Assembly (NCBI GenBank): GCA_026390675.1
Contig: JAPLFM010000293.1
Location: forward strand, 1 to 33,086
Origin: Candidatus Kapaibacterium sp.
Lineage (GTDB): Bacteria; Bacteroidota; Ignavibacteria; Kapaibacteriales; UBA2268
DNA: 33,086 nucleotides
Direction of reading: 5' to 3'
Both the position numbers and the translations under genes were made by a program. Positions 18,090 to 26,527 of this stretch are shown here, piece after piece. How positions within the stretch are numbered: the first letter of the stretch is position 1; each line of letters opens with the position of its first letter. The notes below the pieces were generated by a model. That model made no database searches. It worked only from the letters and a program-made list of their open reading frames with translations, and was not told the origin of the DNA.

Positions 18090-21000
18090 TTAACTTACTG
18101 CTAACTTTCTTGACTCACTTAATAAAGTTGGAGGAATTGAATCTTCGAGTAGCCAAATAATACTCATAGGCTGGCTTCCTTCATGAGATACATACTTAAG
18201 CTGACCAAGGAATATATAGCCCATCGTTAATTTATTTTCATCTTCATTTTTTTCTCTTACAAATAGTAAAATCTTTTTACCTTTTTGTGAATGATTTATA
18301 TAGCTTAATCCTTTGGGTGAATTTGGTTTTGCTGAGTTTTGACTTTGCCAATGAAACATTAAATCAGTAATAGCATAATCTTGATACATAGTAGTTGGTG
18401 AATAATCTCCTTCAGATTTATCAAGTGTAACAAATAGTGCTTCAATGTTTAAAAATTTATTTTCTGCAACTCCTTCTCGATTTGAACTCTTACTATCTTC
18501 TTTATTTAAATTTAATGCTACAAAGATTTGATTTCGAGTATAACGGCCATGCAGTTTCAAGGGGAAAGTAAAATCTAAATTACAAGACTTTTCAATGCAT
18601 TCACAATTTTTAATTCTAATATCTAAGTAATTTAAAATCTCATTAACTAGTTGATTGTTTTTTAATACCTCATTAATACCTTCAATAACACTTTTGTATC
18701 CTAATTGTAATGGAGCACTTTGAAAAATATCATAAAAAAGAAATAACAAAAAAACTTTGTTTTCAGCATTGTTTAGGAAATCTCTATTTTCAACTAAAGA
18801 TTTAATTTTTTTGAAGTAGCTAATACTATCAGTAGACAACCATGTTGTTCCAAGCATTCGTCCAATTTCTTCATCGAATATTGTACATTTAAAATCAGGT
18901 TCCACTCCTGCTTTATTCAACAAAGTATTCCAAGTATTCTTAGATCTGTAAATATCAAATAAACTTAAATTTTCGAAGTTTAAAAGGTTGGTCAAATTTA
19001 ATTCTAAAGTACAGCTGTTTTTAAAATTCTGAATTTTTTTAAGTAACTTAACTAATCCAGAACTAGAAGCTTTTCTAATGTTTTCTATAATAATTTCTTT
19101 AGCTCTTTTTTCTAAAACTATTGAGCATCCTAATGGTAAATGAGAAAAATCTGAATCAATTTCATACTTGATTGTAGTATGTGTTTTTCCTATCATTGCT
19201 CTAAATTTATGCTCGAAATCATATTCAGGATTTGAATTCCCAACAAAATCAAGTATAGTTAAACAATCTTTACCTTCAAATAATCTTAAACCTCTACCCA
19301 TTTGTTGAAGAAAAATTGTTAAACTTTCAGTTGGTCTTAGAAATAGTACTGTATCAATTTGAGGTATATCTATCCCTTCATTAAACATATCTACAACAAA
19401 TAAATAATTAATTTCTTTTGACTTTAATTTATTAAATAAAGCAACTCTTTCTTCTGAATTATCACTTGTTAAATCAGCTGCTTTCAATCCGTATTCATTA
19501 AATTTTCTAGACATATATTGAGAGTGCTTTTTGGAAACACAAAAACCTAGAGCTCGAACTTCATTAATGTTTGTTAAGTATTTAATGCAATTTTCTAAAA
19601 TGTCATTAACACGTCTATCATCTTCAGAATAAACTTTTTCTAATTCAGAAACTTCATATCTTCCTTTACGCCAACTTATTGTCGATAAATCTACTGAGTC
19701 AGTAATTCCAAAATATTGAAAAGGGCTAAGTAATTTTCGATTCAAAGCTTCCGGTAATCTTAACTCTGCTGAGATAATATTACCAAAATCCAACAATATA
19801 TCTTCCCCATCCATTCTTTCTGGAGTTGCAGTCAAACCAAGTAAAATTTTAGGAGTAAAATGCTTAAGAATAGGTCTATAGCTTTTTGCAGGAATATGGT
19901 GAACTTCGTCTATAACTATATAATCATAAAAACTAGCTGCTAAATTTAAATTTAGGAACCTATTTGAAATTGTTTGTATTAAGGCAAAAACATGTTTATA
20001 ATTACTTGTTTCATTTTTTCCGAACCATAGTTCACCGAAGTTTTGATTTTTTAAAATATGTCTATAAGTGTAAATAGCTTGCCTTAATATTTCTTCTCTA
20101 TGAGCAACAAACAAAAAATTTGAAGATGGGTTTTTGATAAAGTATTCTTTAAAATCGAATGCAGAAATAACTGTTTTGCCAGTCCCTGTTGCTGCTATTA
20201 TAAGGTTTTTAAAATTTCCATTTGATCTTTCGGAAATTAACCGTTCGAGTATTTCTTTTTGAAAATTATGAGGTATAATATCAAAGAAATTTGAAAATTC
20301 ATTATTATCTTGTGTATTTTTTTCTTCGCTTATTGCATTTCTTAATTTGTCTTTATGTATGTTGATATCGTAAACTTCAAACTCATTATCATTCCAATAA
20401 GTATCAAATGTTTTTTGAAACTTATCTATTATATGTGGTATTTCTTGACTTGTAACTTTCAAGTTCCATTCAAGTCCACTTGTCAAAGCTGACCGTGAAA
20501 TATTTGATGAACCAATGTACCCGGTATGAAAATTAGTATTTCTCAAAAATAAATATGCTTTTGCATGTAATCTTTCTTGTTTTGTATTGTATGAAATTTT
20601 AATTTCTGTATTAGGTAATTTGGCTAATTCTTCAATAGCTTTTGAATCAGTAGCTCCCATATAAGTAGTAGTTATGATTTTTAATTTTTTACCACTAATT
20701 GTAAAATCTTTCAATACTTGTAAAAATATTCTCAATCCAGAAAATTTAATAAAGGAGACAATCCATTGAATTTCATCAGCAGTTTGGATTTCTTTTCTAA
20801 TTTCGGATTCTAAAGATATTCCACTTTTATTTCCAGTAAAGAGCGCAGATTGTCTTAAACCTGATGTAGGATATAAAGAACTTAAATGTTTTTCTAAATC
20901 AGGATAAGGAGAGTTTATTTTAGAAAAAACTGCTTTTAAAATTTTCCCTTCTGATTTTATAAGATTTTCCTCTAAACCATGATTTTTAATTTCGCTTGAA

Positions 21001-21233
21001 AGTAATAGAATCAATTTATTTGCGAGTTCGATTTGGTTGGTAACACTATCATCTTTTTCTTTAACAAATCCTAATGCTGTTTGGAAAACCTTAGAAAAAT
21101 ACTGAGATAATAATAATGCTGCATCTTTTCTTTTTAATAAAACAGTCTCTACAAAATATTCTTCAAAATGTAGACTACCAATTTCTTCAGTAATCAATTC
21201 ATTTATTAACTGTTCATAAATTCCAAGTACCAT
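18090..21233 (-). CDS. PLD-like nuclease + SF2 (DEAD/DEAH) helicase + DUF3427-type C-terminal region
   Basis: PLD-like 'RLHAKAYLFLRNTNFHTGYIGSSNISRSAL', Walker A 'AATGTGKT', DEVH box 'VIDEVHHIPA', motif VI region 'QQMGRGLRLFEGKDCLTILDFVGN', long C-terminal region with 'LKLHGRYTRNQIFVAL'. Confidence 0.85.
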   Translation of the reverse strand: MVLGIYEQLINELITEEIGSLHFEEYFVETVLLKRKDAALLLSQYFSKVFQTALGFVKEKDDSVTNQIELANKLILLLSSEIKNHGLEENLIKSEGKILKAVFSKINSPYPDLEKHLSSLYPTSGLRQSALFTGNKSGISLESEIRKEIQTADEIQWIVSFIKFSGLRIFLQVLKDFTISGKKLKIITTTYMGATDSKAIEELAKLPNTEIKISYNTKQERLHAKAYLFLRNTNFHTGYIGSSNISRSALTSGLEWNLKVTSQEIPHIIDKFQKTFDTYWNDNEFEVYDINIHKDKLRNAISEEKNTQDNNEFSNFFDIIPHNFQKEILERLISERSNGNFKNLIIAATGTGKTVISAFDFKEYFIKNPSSNFLFVAHREEILRQAIYTYRHILKNQNFGELWFGKNETSNYKHVFALIQTISNRFLNLNLAASFYDYIVIDEVHHIPAKSYRPILKHFTPKILLGLTATPERMDGEDILLDFGNIISAELRLPEALNRKLLSPFQYFGITDSVDLSTISWRKGRYEVSELEKVYSEDDRRVNDILENCIKYLTNINEVRALGFCVSKKHSQYMSRKFNEYGLKAADLTSDNSEERVALFNKLKSKEINYLFVVDMFNEGIDIPQIDTVLFLRPTESLTIFLQQMGRGLRLFEGKDCLTILDFVGNSNPEYDFEHKFRAMIGKTHTTIKYEIDSDFSHLPLGCSIVLEKRAKEIIIENIRKASSSGLVKLLKKIQNFKNSCTLELNLTNLLNFENLSLFDIYRSKNTWNTLLNKAGVEPDFKCTIFDEEIGRMLGTTWLSTDSISYFKKIKSLVENRDFLNNAENKVFLLFLFYDIFQSAPLQLGYKSVIEGINEVLKNNQLVNEILNYLDIRIKNCECIEKSCNLDFTFPLKLHGRYTRNQIFVALNLNKEDSKSSNREGVAENKFLNIEALFVTLDKSEGDYSPTTMYQDYAITDLMFHWQSQNSAKPNSPKGLSYINHSQKGKKILLFVREKNEDENKLTMGYIFLGQLKYVSHEGSQPMSIIWLLEDSIPPTLLSESRKLAVS

Positions 21234-21368
21234 AAACTAAACACATTCTAATAATTTTTAAAATATACAAATTTAATTAACTTCACGACAAAGTTTTAAA
21301 TATATTTCAAAAAACAATAAATTTATAAATTCGCATGTTGAAAAGCATAATCAATTTTATTTCTTCAC

Positions 21369-21410
21369 ATGCTCCCATCCCACACTACAAACAGAAAGAT
21401 TGAATTGAGT
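21369..21410 (+). pseudogene. Remnant of a GNAT acetyltransferase gene start
   Basis: atgctcccatcccacactacaaacagaaagattgaattg aligns with the GNAT start at 22587 (atgtacccattccctactctacatacagaaagattgaaattg), about 31 of 38 aligned positions by eye. Confidence 0.5.
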
Positions 21411-21738
21411 TAGATTCATAAAGAAAAAGTCCTTTTCTAACTATTATACCAATAGCATTTGTTTTTTCTATCCATTCAGTAGCACTTATTACAAAGCTAG
21501 GCATCCCAGCCTGCATTTTAAAGTGGTCAGAATCTACTACTTTAAAATCAGGATTGTGAATTTTTTCCCAAACGCTTAAGAATTCTAGTGCATATCTTGT
21601 CCTAAGCCAATTTTTAATAATATCTGCAGCTCTACTATCGCCTGCTTTTGCATTTGCCATATCAGTAAGTGAAATATAATCTTTATTTTCAATTGAAAGA
21701 ATTGTAATATCTTTATTTTCTACTTTTATTTTTTCCAT
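21385..21738 (-). pseudogene. KilA-N domain protein, C-terminally truncated
   Basis: 'DYISLTDMANAKAGDSRAADIIKNWLRTRYALEFLSVWEKIHNPDFK...FKMQAGMPSFVISATEWIEKTNAIGI' is a KilA-N signature. The usual '..GGTYAHKDIAFEFASWISPEFK..' continuation is replaced by 'IVRKGLFLYESNSIQSFCL*'. Confidence 0.7.
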
Positions 21739-21831
21739 TATTATTCAATTATTTTTTCAAATATAGTAAAAAATATGATATTAAAAGCAATGCAGTTTAT
21801 TTACAAAATAATTTCTAATGTTTTAATGTAA

Positions 21832-21918
21832 AAATTATATATCATATCATCAAAAGAAGATATTAGAAAAGCAATTCCAATGGAAGAAGCTTTTAGAATG
21901 ATTGAATTGAGTATAAAT
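21832..21918 (+). pseudogene. Remnant of an ornithine cyclodeaminase-like N-terminus
   Basis: Frame reads 'KLYIISSKEDIRKAIPMEEAFRMIELS', resembling ornithine cyclodeaminase/mu-crystallin N-termini. In-frame TAA at 21829 and divergence after about 21915. Confidence 0.45.
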
Positions 21919-21925
21919 TCATATA

Positions 21926-22183
21926 TTAATCATAATGGTATTTACAGCTGTAAATTAAAATGTTATCGTCTTCTATTTTGTAAACTAATCTATGTTCTAA
22001 ATCAATTCTTCTTGACCACAAACCCTTTAAGTCATATTTCAAAGGCTCAGGTTTGCCTTTCCCAGCAAATGGAGTGTGATGGATTTCTTTAATTAGTTCA
22101 TTTATTTTCTTAAGCATTGATTTATCTTGATTAAACCAATTTGTATAATCCTCCCAAGCATTTTTTGAAAATATGATTTTCAT
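21926..22183 (-). CDS. yoeB: Txe/YoeB-family addiction-module toxin (mRNA interferase)
   Basis: 'MKIIFSKNAWEDYTNWFNQDKSMLKKINELIKEIHHTPFAGKGKPEPLKYDLKGLWSRRIDLEHRLVYKIEDDNILIYSCKYHYD' is a full YoeB signature. Confidence 0.93.
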   Translation of the reverse strand: MKIIFSKNAWEDYTNWFNQDKSMLKKINELIKEIHHTPFAGKGKPEPLKYDLKGLWSRRIDLEHRLVYKIEDDNILIYSCKYHYD

Positions 22184-22446
22184 TCTACATCAATCAAATT
22201 GTTCGTAACTATAACTCCAGTTTGCATCTGTTCAATTGATTCAAATATTCTTTTAGCATTATTTTTAGAGCTTAATAAATGTAATGTTTCAATTATAGAA
22301 TTATACTCTTCTAATGAAATCATTACTGTTCCTTTGCCTTTACTACGCTTTATGATTAGAGTTTCATTATTTTCTTCTACTTTATCAAGGAATTGTTTTA
22401 GCCCACTTCTAAGCTCTGAGTAATTTGCAGATAACATATTTTGCAT
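22180..22446 (-). CDS. yefM: YefM/Phd-family antitoxin
   Basis: 'YSELRSGLKQFLDKVEENNETLIIKRSKGKGTVMISLEEYNSIIETLHLL'; 4-nt overlap with yoeB. The start is placed at an internal ATG (22446), with 22437 as an alternative. Confidence 0.88.
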   Translation of the reverse strand: MQNMLSANYSELRSGLKQFLDKVEENNETLIIKRSKGKGTVMISLEEYNSIIETLHLLSSKNNAKRIFESIEQMQTGVIVTNNLIDVE

Positions 22447-22586
22447 TAATTTGTTAATAAAGCACAAATATAAGTACTTAATTTGCAATATCAAAAGAAA
22501 TTATATTATTCTCTCAAACAGACCTAATTGATGGTATATTTGAAAATATTTACTATATTTGTAAATTAAGTTTAATAAATTATTTT

Positions 22587-23150
22587 ATGTACCCATTCCC
22601 TACTCTACATACAGAAAGATTGAAATTGCGAAGGATAGAAATTAGTGATATTACTTCGCTTATTAAGTATTGCAATAACAAAGCTATTTCAGATAATATA
22701 TTTAAAATACCTTATCCCTATACTGAAGAAGATGCAATCTTTAGAATGAATTTTGTTCTCCAAGGTTTCAAAAATAAAGACAGATTTGTTTTTGCTATTA
22801 CTTATGATGGAAATGATGAACTAATTGGAGAAATTGGTTTGCATCTTGATAAAGATAACAATAATGCACAATTTGGATATTGGGTAGCAGAGCCATTTTG
22901 GAATAAAGGAATTGCCTCAGAAGCTTTGAGAGCTATTCTTAAATTTGGATTTGAAGAGTTAAAGCTAAACAAGATTTATGCTACTCATTATCCTGAAAAC
23001 CCAGCATCAGCAAAAGTAATGATTAATAATAAAATGATTAAAGAAGCAGAGCTAAAAGATCATTATAAAATTGATGGATTGTATAGAACAGTTATTCAGT
23101 ATAGGCTAACAAAAGAGGAATATTTAGAATATGGGATTTTAGTTATTTAA
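22587..23150 (+). CDS. GNAT-family N-acetyltransferase (RimJ/RimL-like)
   Basis: 'LHTERLKLRRIEISD...IGEIGLHLDKDNNNAQFGYWVAEPFWNKGIASEALRAILKFGFEELKLNKIYATHYPENPASAKVM'. Confidence 0.92.
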   Translation: MYPFPTLHTERLKLRRIEISDITSLIKYCNNKAISDNIFKIPYPYTEEDAIFRMNFVLQGFKNKDRFVFAITYDGNDELIGEIGLHLDKDNNNAQFGYWVAEPFWNKGIASEALRAILKFGFEELKLNKIYATHYPENPASAKVMINNKMIKEAELKDHYKIDGLYRTVIQYRLTKEEYLEYGILVI

Positions 23151-23315
23151 TTTAGTTATCTACTTTAGGTTTTCAAATTTCTGAATAAACTATTTGGTAT
23201 AGATTAAATTGAAAGTTTCTATCAAATCTCAATAAAATATTAAGTAAAATTTATAAATGTAATTTTTTATTAGTATTTACTATGTTTTTTTCTTAATTTG
23301 AAACTGCGGCATTGT

Positions 23316-23345
23316 AAAAGGTTAAAAATATTATTTAAACCTTTT
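23316..23345. promoter_or_regulatory. 8-bp perfect inverted repeat upstream of TPR operon
   Basis: AAAAGGTT - 14 nt - AACCTTTT, ending about 50 bp before the ATG at 23395. Confidence 0.35.
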
Positions 23346-23394
23346 GAAAAAAACAATCTTACCTTTTATAAAAACATATTAAAAAGAATTAAAT

Positions 23395-26300
23395 ATGCTT
23401 AAAAAGCATTTTATAGTTATTCTCATAACTTTTGGCTTAGGAAGTGCAAGTACACTTTTAGCACAGATGCCTCAAGAAACAAATATTTTTGGTTTGGAAA
23501 GATATGATGAAATTAACTTTAATTACGATCTAGGTTTATTAAAAAAATCAGATTTAGACCTAAATAAGTTGCTAAACGAAAATTTAATAGCCTCTTCAAA
23601 TGATAAAGAAAAGCTATTAGAAATTAAAATCGAACTCAATCAGCAAAATTATCAAATTGCAGAAGATAAAATTAACAAATTTTTAATCGAAAGGTCCAAT
23701 TCCCCTCTTGTTACTTATGCTGCTTACGAAAGAGCTTTGTTGTATTTTGTTAGAAAGAATTTCGAAAGGGCAGAATACTTTTTTGAGCAAACACGTAAAA
23801 TATCAGAAGAAGAATTTGCTGCTCGCAATGATGATAGTTACAGAAAAGTTACTTATAATTGCATTTATTGGAGAGCAGTTTCCCTTACTATGCTTAGCAA
23901 GTATATTGAAGCAAAACCAATATTTGAAGACTTAATACTAAGATTCCCCAAAAGTGAATTTTCAGATGACGCACTTTTTGCTTTAGGACAAATAGCTGAA
24001 AACAATTCAAATTATGACGATGCAATTGCATATTATAAAAGAATTAGAGCTGAATATCCGAATTCAAATTCTTACATTTCTGCTTTAATAAGAGAAGCTA
24101 ACAACAATTTAGTATTAAGAAATGCATCTACAGCAACTTTGCTTTTAGAAAGAGCAGATGTTACTTTAAACGGCATAGATAAGAAGGATTCTAATTATGC
24201 AAGATATGAAGGACAAAGTTTTGCAAATAATTCAAGAGAGCAAATCTTATACTTAAGGGGTGAAGCAGCTAATTTATCAAAAAACTACAGTCAAGCTACG
24301 AATTTTTTCAAGTCTTTTTTAGAAACTTTTAACCAATCTAGCATGATTAACTTAGCTAGATTAGGTTATGGTTGGTCATTGTTAAATTTAAGTGAATATA
24401 ATGAATCATTAAAATACTATGACGAAGTGATAAACAATGCAAGCGATAAAGAATGGAAAGCAAAAGCATTAGCGCAATTATATCGTATTATTGCACTAAA
24501 GAAACTAAATAATATAGATCAAGCAAAAAAAGAACTTTCTGCATTGACTGTTCTATCTAATTACCCATATTTATCACAGGCTCTTATTGAACTTGGGCAG
24601 CAATATTATGAAGAAAAGGATTATTCAAACGCAAGGAAAGCATTAGAAAGAGCAGATAGAGAGGCACAAGAACCAGTTACAACTGTAAGAGCTAAATTGT
24701 TGTTAGGTGGAACTTATCTTGAACTTCTTGTATGGGACAAAGCAATATTTGAATATAGAGAAGCTTATTCTATGGCTAATAATACTCCTGAAATATTTAT
24801 GCCTGAAAAGAAATTCTTTATGCAAGAAGCTAAACTCAAAGAAGGAATTGCTCTAGTTCAAAATCAAAAAAGTAATGAAGCAATTACTGCTTTGACTAAT
24901 TTTGTAGCTAATGGTGAAAAAGATTCACGATTGGGTGAAGGATTGTTTTGGCTTGCTGAAGCATATTATAGAAGTGATATGCTAACTAATTCTATACAAA
25001 CTTGTGAAAGTATTTTAGATAAAGGATTAAATAATGAAAGGAATGAAGAAGTCCTTTATACATTAGGTTGGTCGTATTTTAGAAAGAAAAATTTCAACCA
25101 ATCCTCAAAGATATTTGATAAGCTTATTAATGAATACCCAAAAAGTAAATTCAATGCTGAAGTTTTATGTAGACAAGGCGACGGCTACTATATGGTTAAA
25201 AATTACATTAAAGCTACTGAGGCTTATTCACGAGCTTCTAAAGTTAATGATAATTCAGATGATAGCCAATATGCAGCATATCAACTTTGTCACTCTCAAT
25301 ACAGGTCAGGTAAATTAGAACCAGCTATAACTTCACTTTTGGATTATGTTAGGAAATACAGCCGTTCTAGTTTGGCACCAAATGCAATGTATTTGATTGG
25401 TTGGATTCGTTTCCAACAAAAAAGATACAATGAAGCTGTCGATAATTTTAAATATTTATTAGAAGCTTATCCTCAAAGCGGATTAGTTGCAAGATCACAT
25501 TATGCAATTGCAGATGGTTATTTCAATCAAAGCAATTATGAAAAAGCTATGAAGGAATATAAGTATGTAATAGATAATTATCCAAATAGTGATTTGGCTC
25601 CAGAGGCTATGCGTGGAGTTCAACAAAGTTTAGTTCTTTTGGGAAGAGATGATGAAGCTGTTGAGATAATCAATAATTTTACAGAAAAGAATCAAGATTC
25701 TCCATTTTTTAGAGATTTTAAAGAAAAAGCTGCTAATATTCTTTTTGATAATAGAAAATATAAAGATGCAATTACTGAATACGAAAAAATTATTCAAAAA
25801 TATCCAGATAGTCAAAAAAATGCTGAATCAATTTATTGGATAGGAAAAAGCTATGCTTCTATGGGCAATACTATTGAGGCTGAAAATTCATTTGTAAATC
25901 TTCAGAAAAAATTTCCAAAGTCTGATGAAGCACCTCTTGGTATGTTAGAAAATGCATTAATGCAAAAGAAACTTTCTGACATTAGAAAAGCAGATTCAAT
26001 TTTATTAAGTCTTGGCAAACTTTATCCTGAAAATTCAGTAGCTCCTCAAGCAGCTTTCGAAAGAGCTGTCATGAAACATGGAATTGGTGATACTACTAAA
26101 GCAATGGGTATTTATTATTTTGTAGCTGATAGTTTCCCAAACTCTGAATATAGTGTAGAAGCTAGATATAGGATAGCTCGTTATTTGAAAAATAAAGATT
26201 TAAACGATTCAGCAAGAAAGGAATATTTAATTCTTGCTGATACAAAAGGCAATCCTGAAATTGCATCCGAATCTAGATACAGAGTAGCTGAACTATATTT

Positions 26301-26526
26301 AAGGGATAACAAACCTGATTCGGCATTGATTCATTTCGAAATAGTTAAAGAAAAATTCTCAGGTATGGAAGATTGGTTTTCTCTTTCATTATTAAGCTTG
26401 GGCGAGATTTACGAAGGTAAATCAATGAAAGACAAAGCTTTAGAAATATATAACGCTATTTTATCATTAAGACCTGATGATGATTTTGGTAAAACAGCAA
26501 AACAAAGATTAAAGAGAATGAATTAA
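23395..26526 (+). CDS. Large exported TPR-repeat protein
   Basis: Signal peptide 'LKKHFIVILITFGLGSASTLLAQ'; many TPR units such as 'YDDAIAYYKRIRAEYPNS', 'YNEAVDNFKYLLEAYPQSGL', 'YEKAMKEYKYVIDNYPNSDLAPEAM'. Confidence 0.88.
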   Translation: MLKKHFIVILITFGLGSASTLLAQMPQETNIFGLERYDEINFNYDLGLLKKSDLDLNKLLNENLIASSNDKEKLLEIKIELNQQNYQIAEDKINKFLIERSNSPLVTYAAYERALLYFVRKNFERAEYFFEQTRKISEEEFAARNDDSYRKVTYNCIYWRAVSLTMLSKYIEAKPIFEDLILRFPKSEFSDDALFALGQIAENNSNYDDAIAYYKRIRAEYPNSNSYISALIREANNNLVLRNASTATLLLERADVTLNGIDKKDSNYARYEGQSFANNSREQILYLRGEAANLSKNYSQATNFFKSFLETFNQSSMINLARLGYGWSLLNLSEYNESLKYYDEVINNASDKEWKAKALAQLYRIIALKKLNNIDQAKKELSALTVLSNYPYLSQALIELGQQYYEEKDYSNARKALERADREAQEPVTTVRAKLLLGGTYLELLVWDKAIFEYREAYSMANNTPEIFMPEKKFFMQEAKLKEGIALVQNQKSNEAITALTNFVANGEKDSRLGEGLFWLAEAYYRSDMLTNSIQTCESILDKGLNNERNEEVLYTLGWSYFRKKNFNQSSKIFDKLINEYPKSKFNAEVLCRQGDGYYMVKNYIKATEAYSRASKVNDNSDDSQYAAYQLCHSQYRSGKLEPAITSLLDYVRKYSRSSLAPNAMYLIGWIRFQQKRYNEAVDNFKYLLEAYPQSGLVARSHYAIADGYFNQSNYEKAMKEYKYVIDNYPNSDLAPEAMRGVQQSLVLLGRDDEAVEIINNFTEKNQDSPFFRDFKEKAANILFDNRKYKDAITEYEKIIQKYPDSQKNAESIYWIGKSYASMGNTIEAENSFVNLQKKFPKSDEAPLGMLENALMQKKLSDIRKADSILLSLGKLYPENSVAPQAAFERAVMKHGIGDTTKAMGIYYFVADSFPNSEYSVEARYRIARYLKNKDLNDSARKEYLILADTKGNPEIASESRYRVAELYLRDNKPDSALIHFEIVKEKFSGMEDWFSLSLLSLGEIYEGKSMKDKALEIYNAILSLRPDDDFGKTAKQRLKRMN

Positions 26527-26527
26527 T

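Noticed and set aside
21880-22092. 70-aa plus-strand ORF over yoeB
   Set aside because: Most of it is antisense to yoeB; only its first ~13 codons belong to the ornithine-cyclodeaminase-like shard.
22199-22423. 74-aa ORF antisense to the antitoxin
   Set aside because: Shadow ORF of yefM.
22528-22561. Promoter TTG / TATATTTG for the GNAT gene
   Set aside because: The -7 match is good, but spacing to any -33 TTG is poor (11 or 23 nt), so not called.
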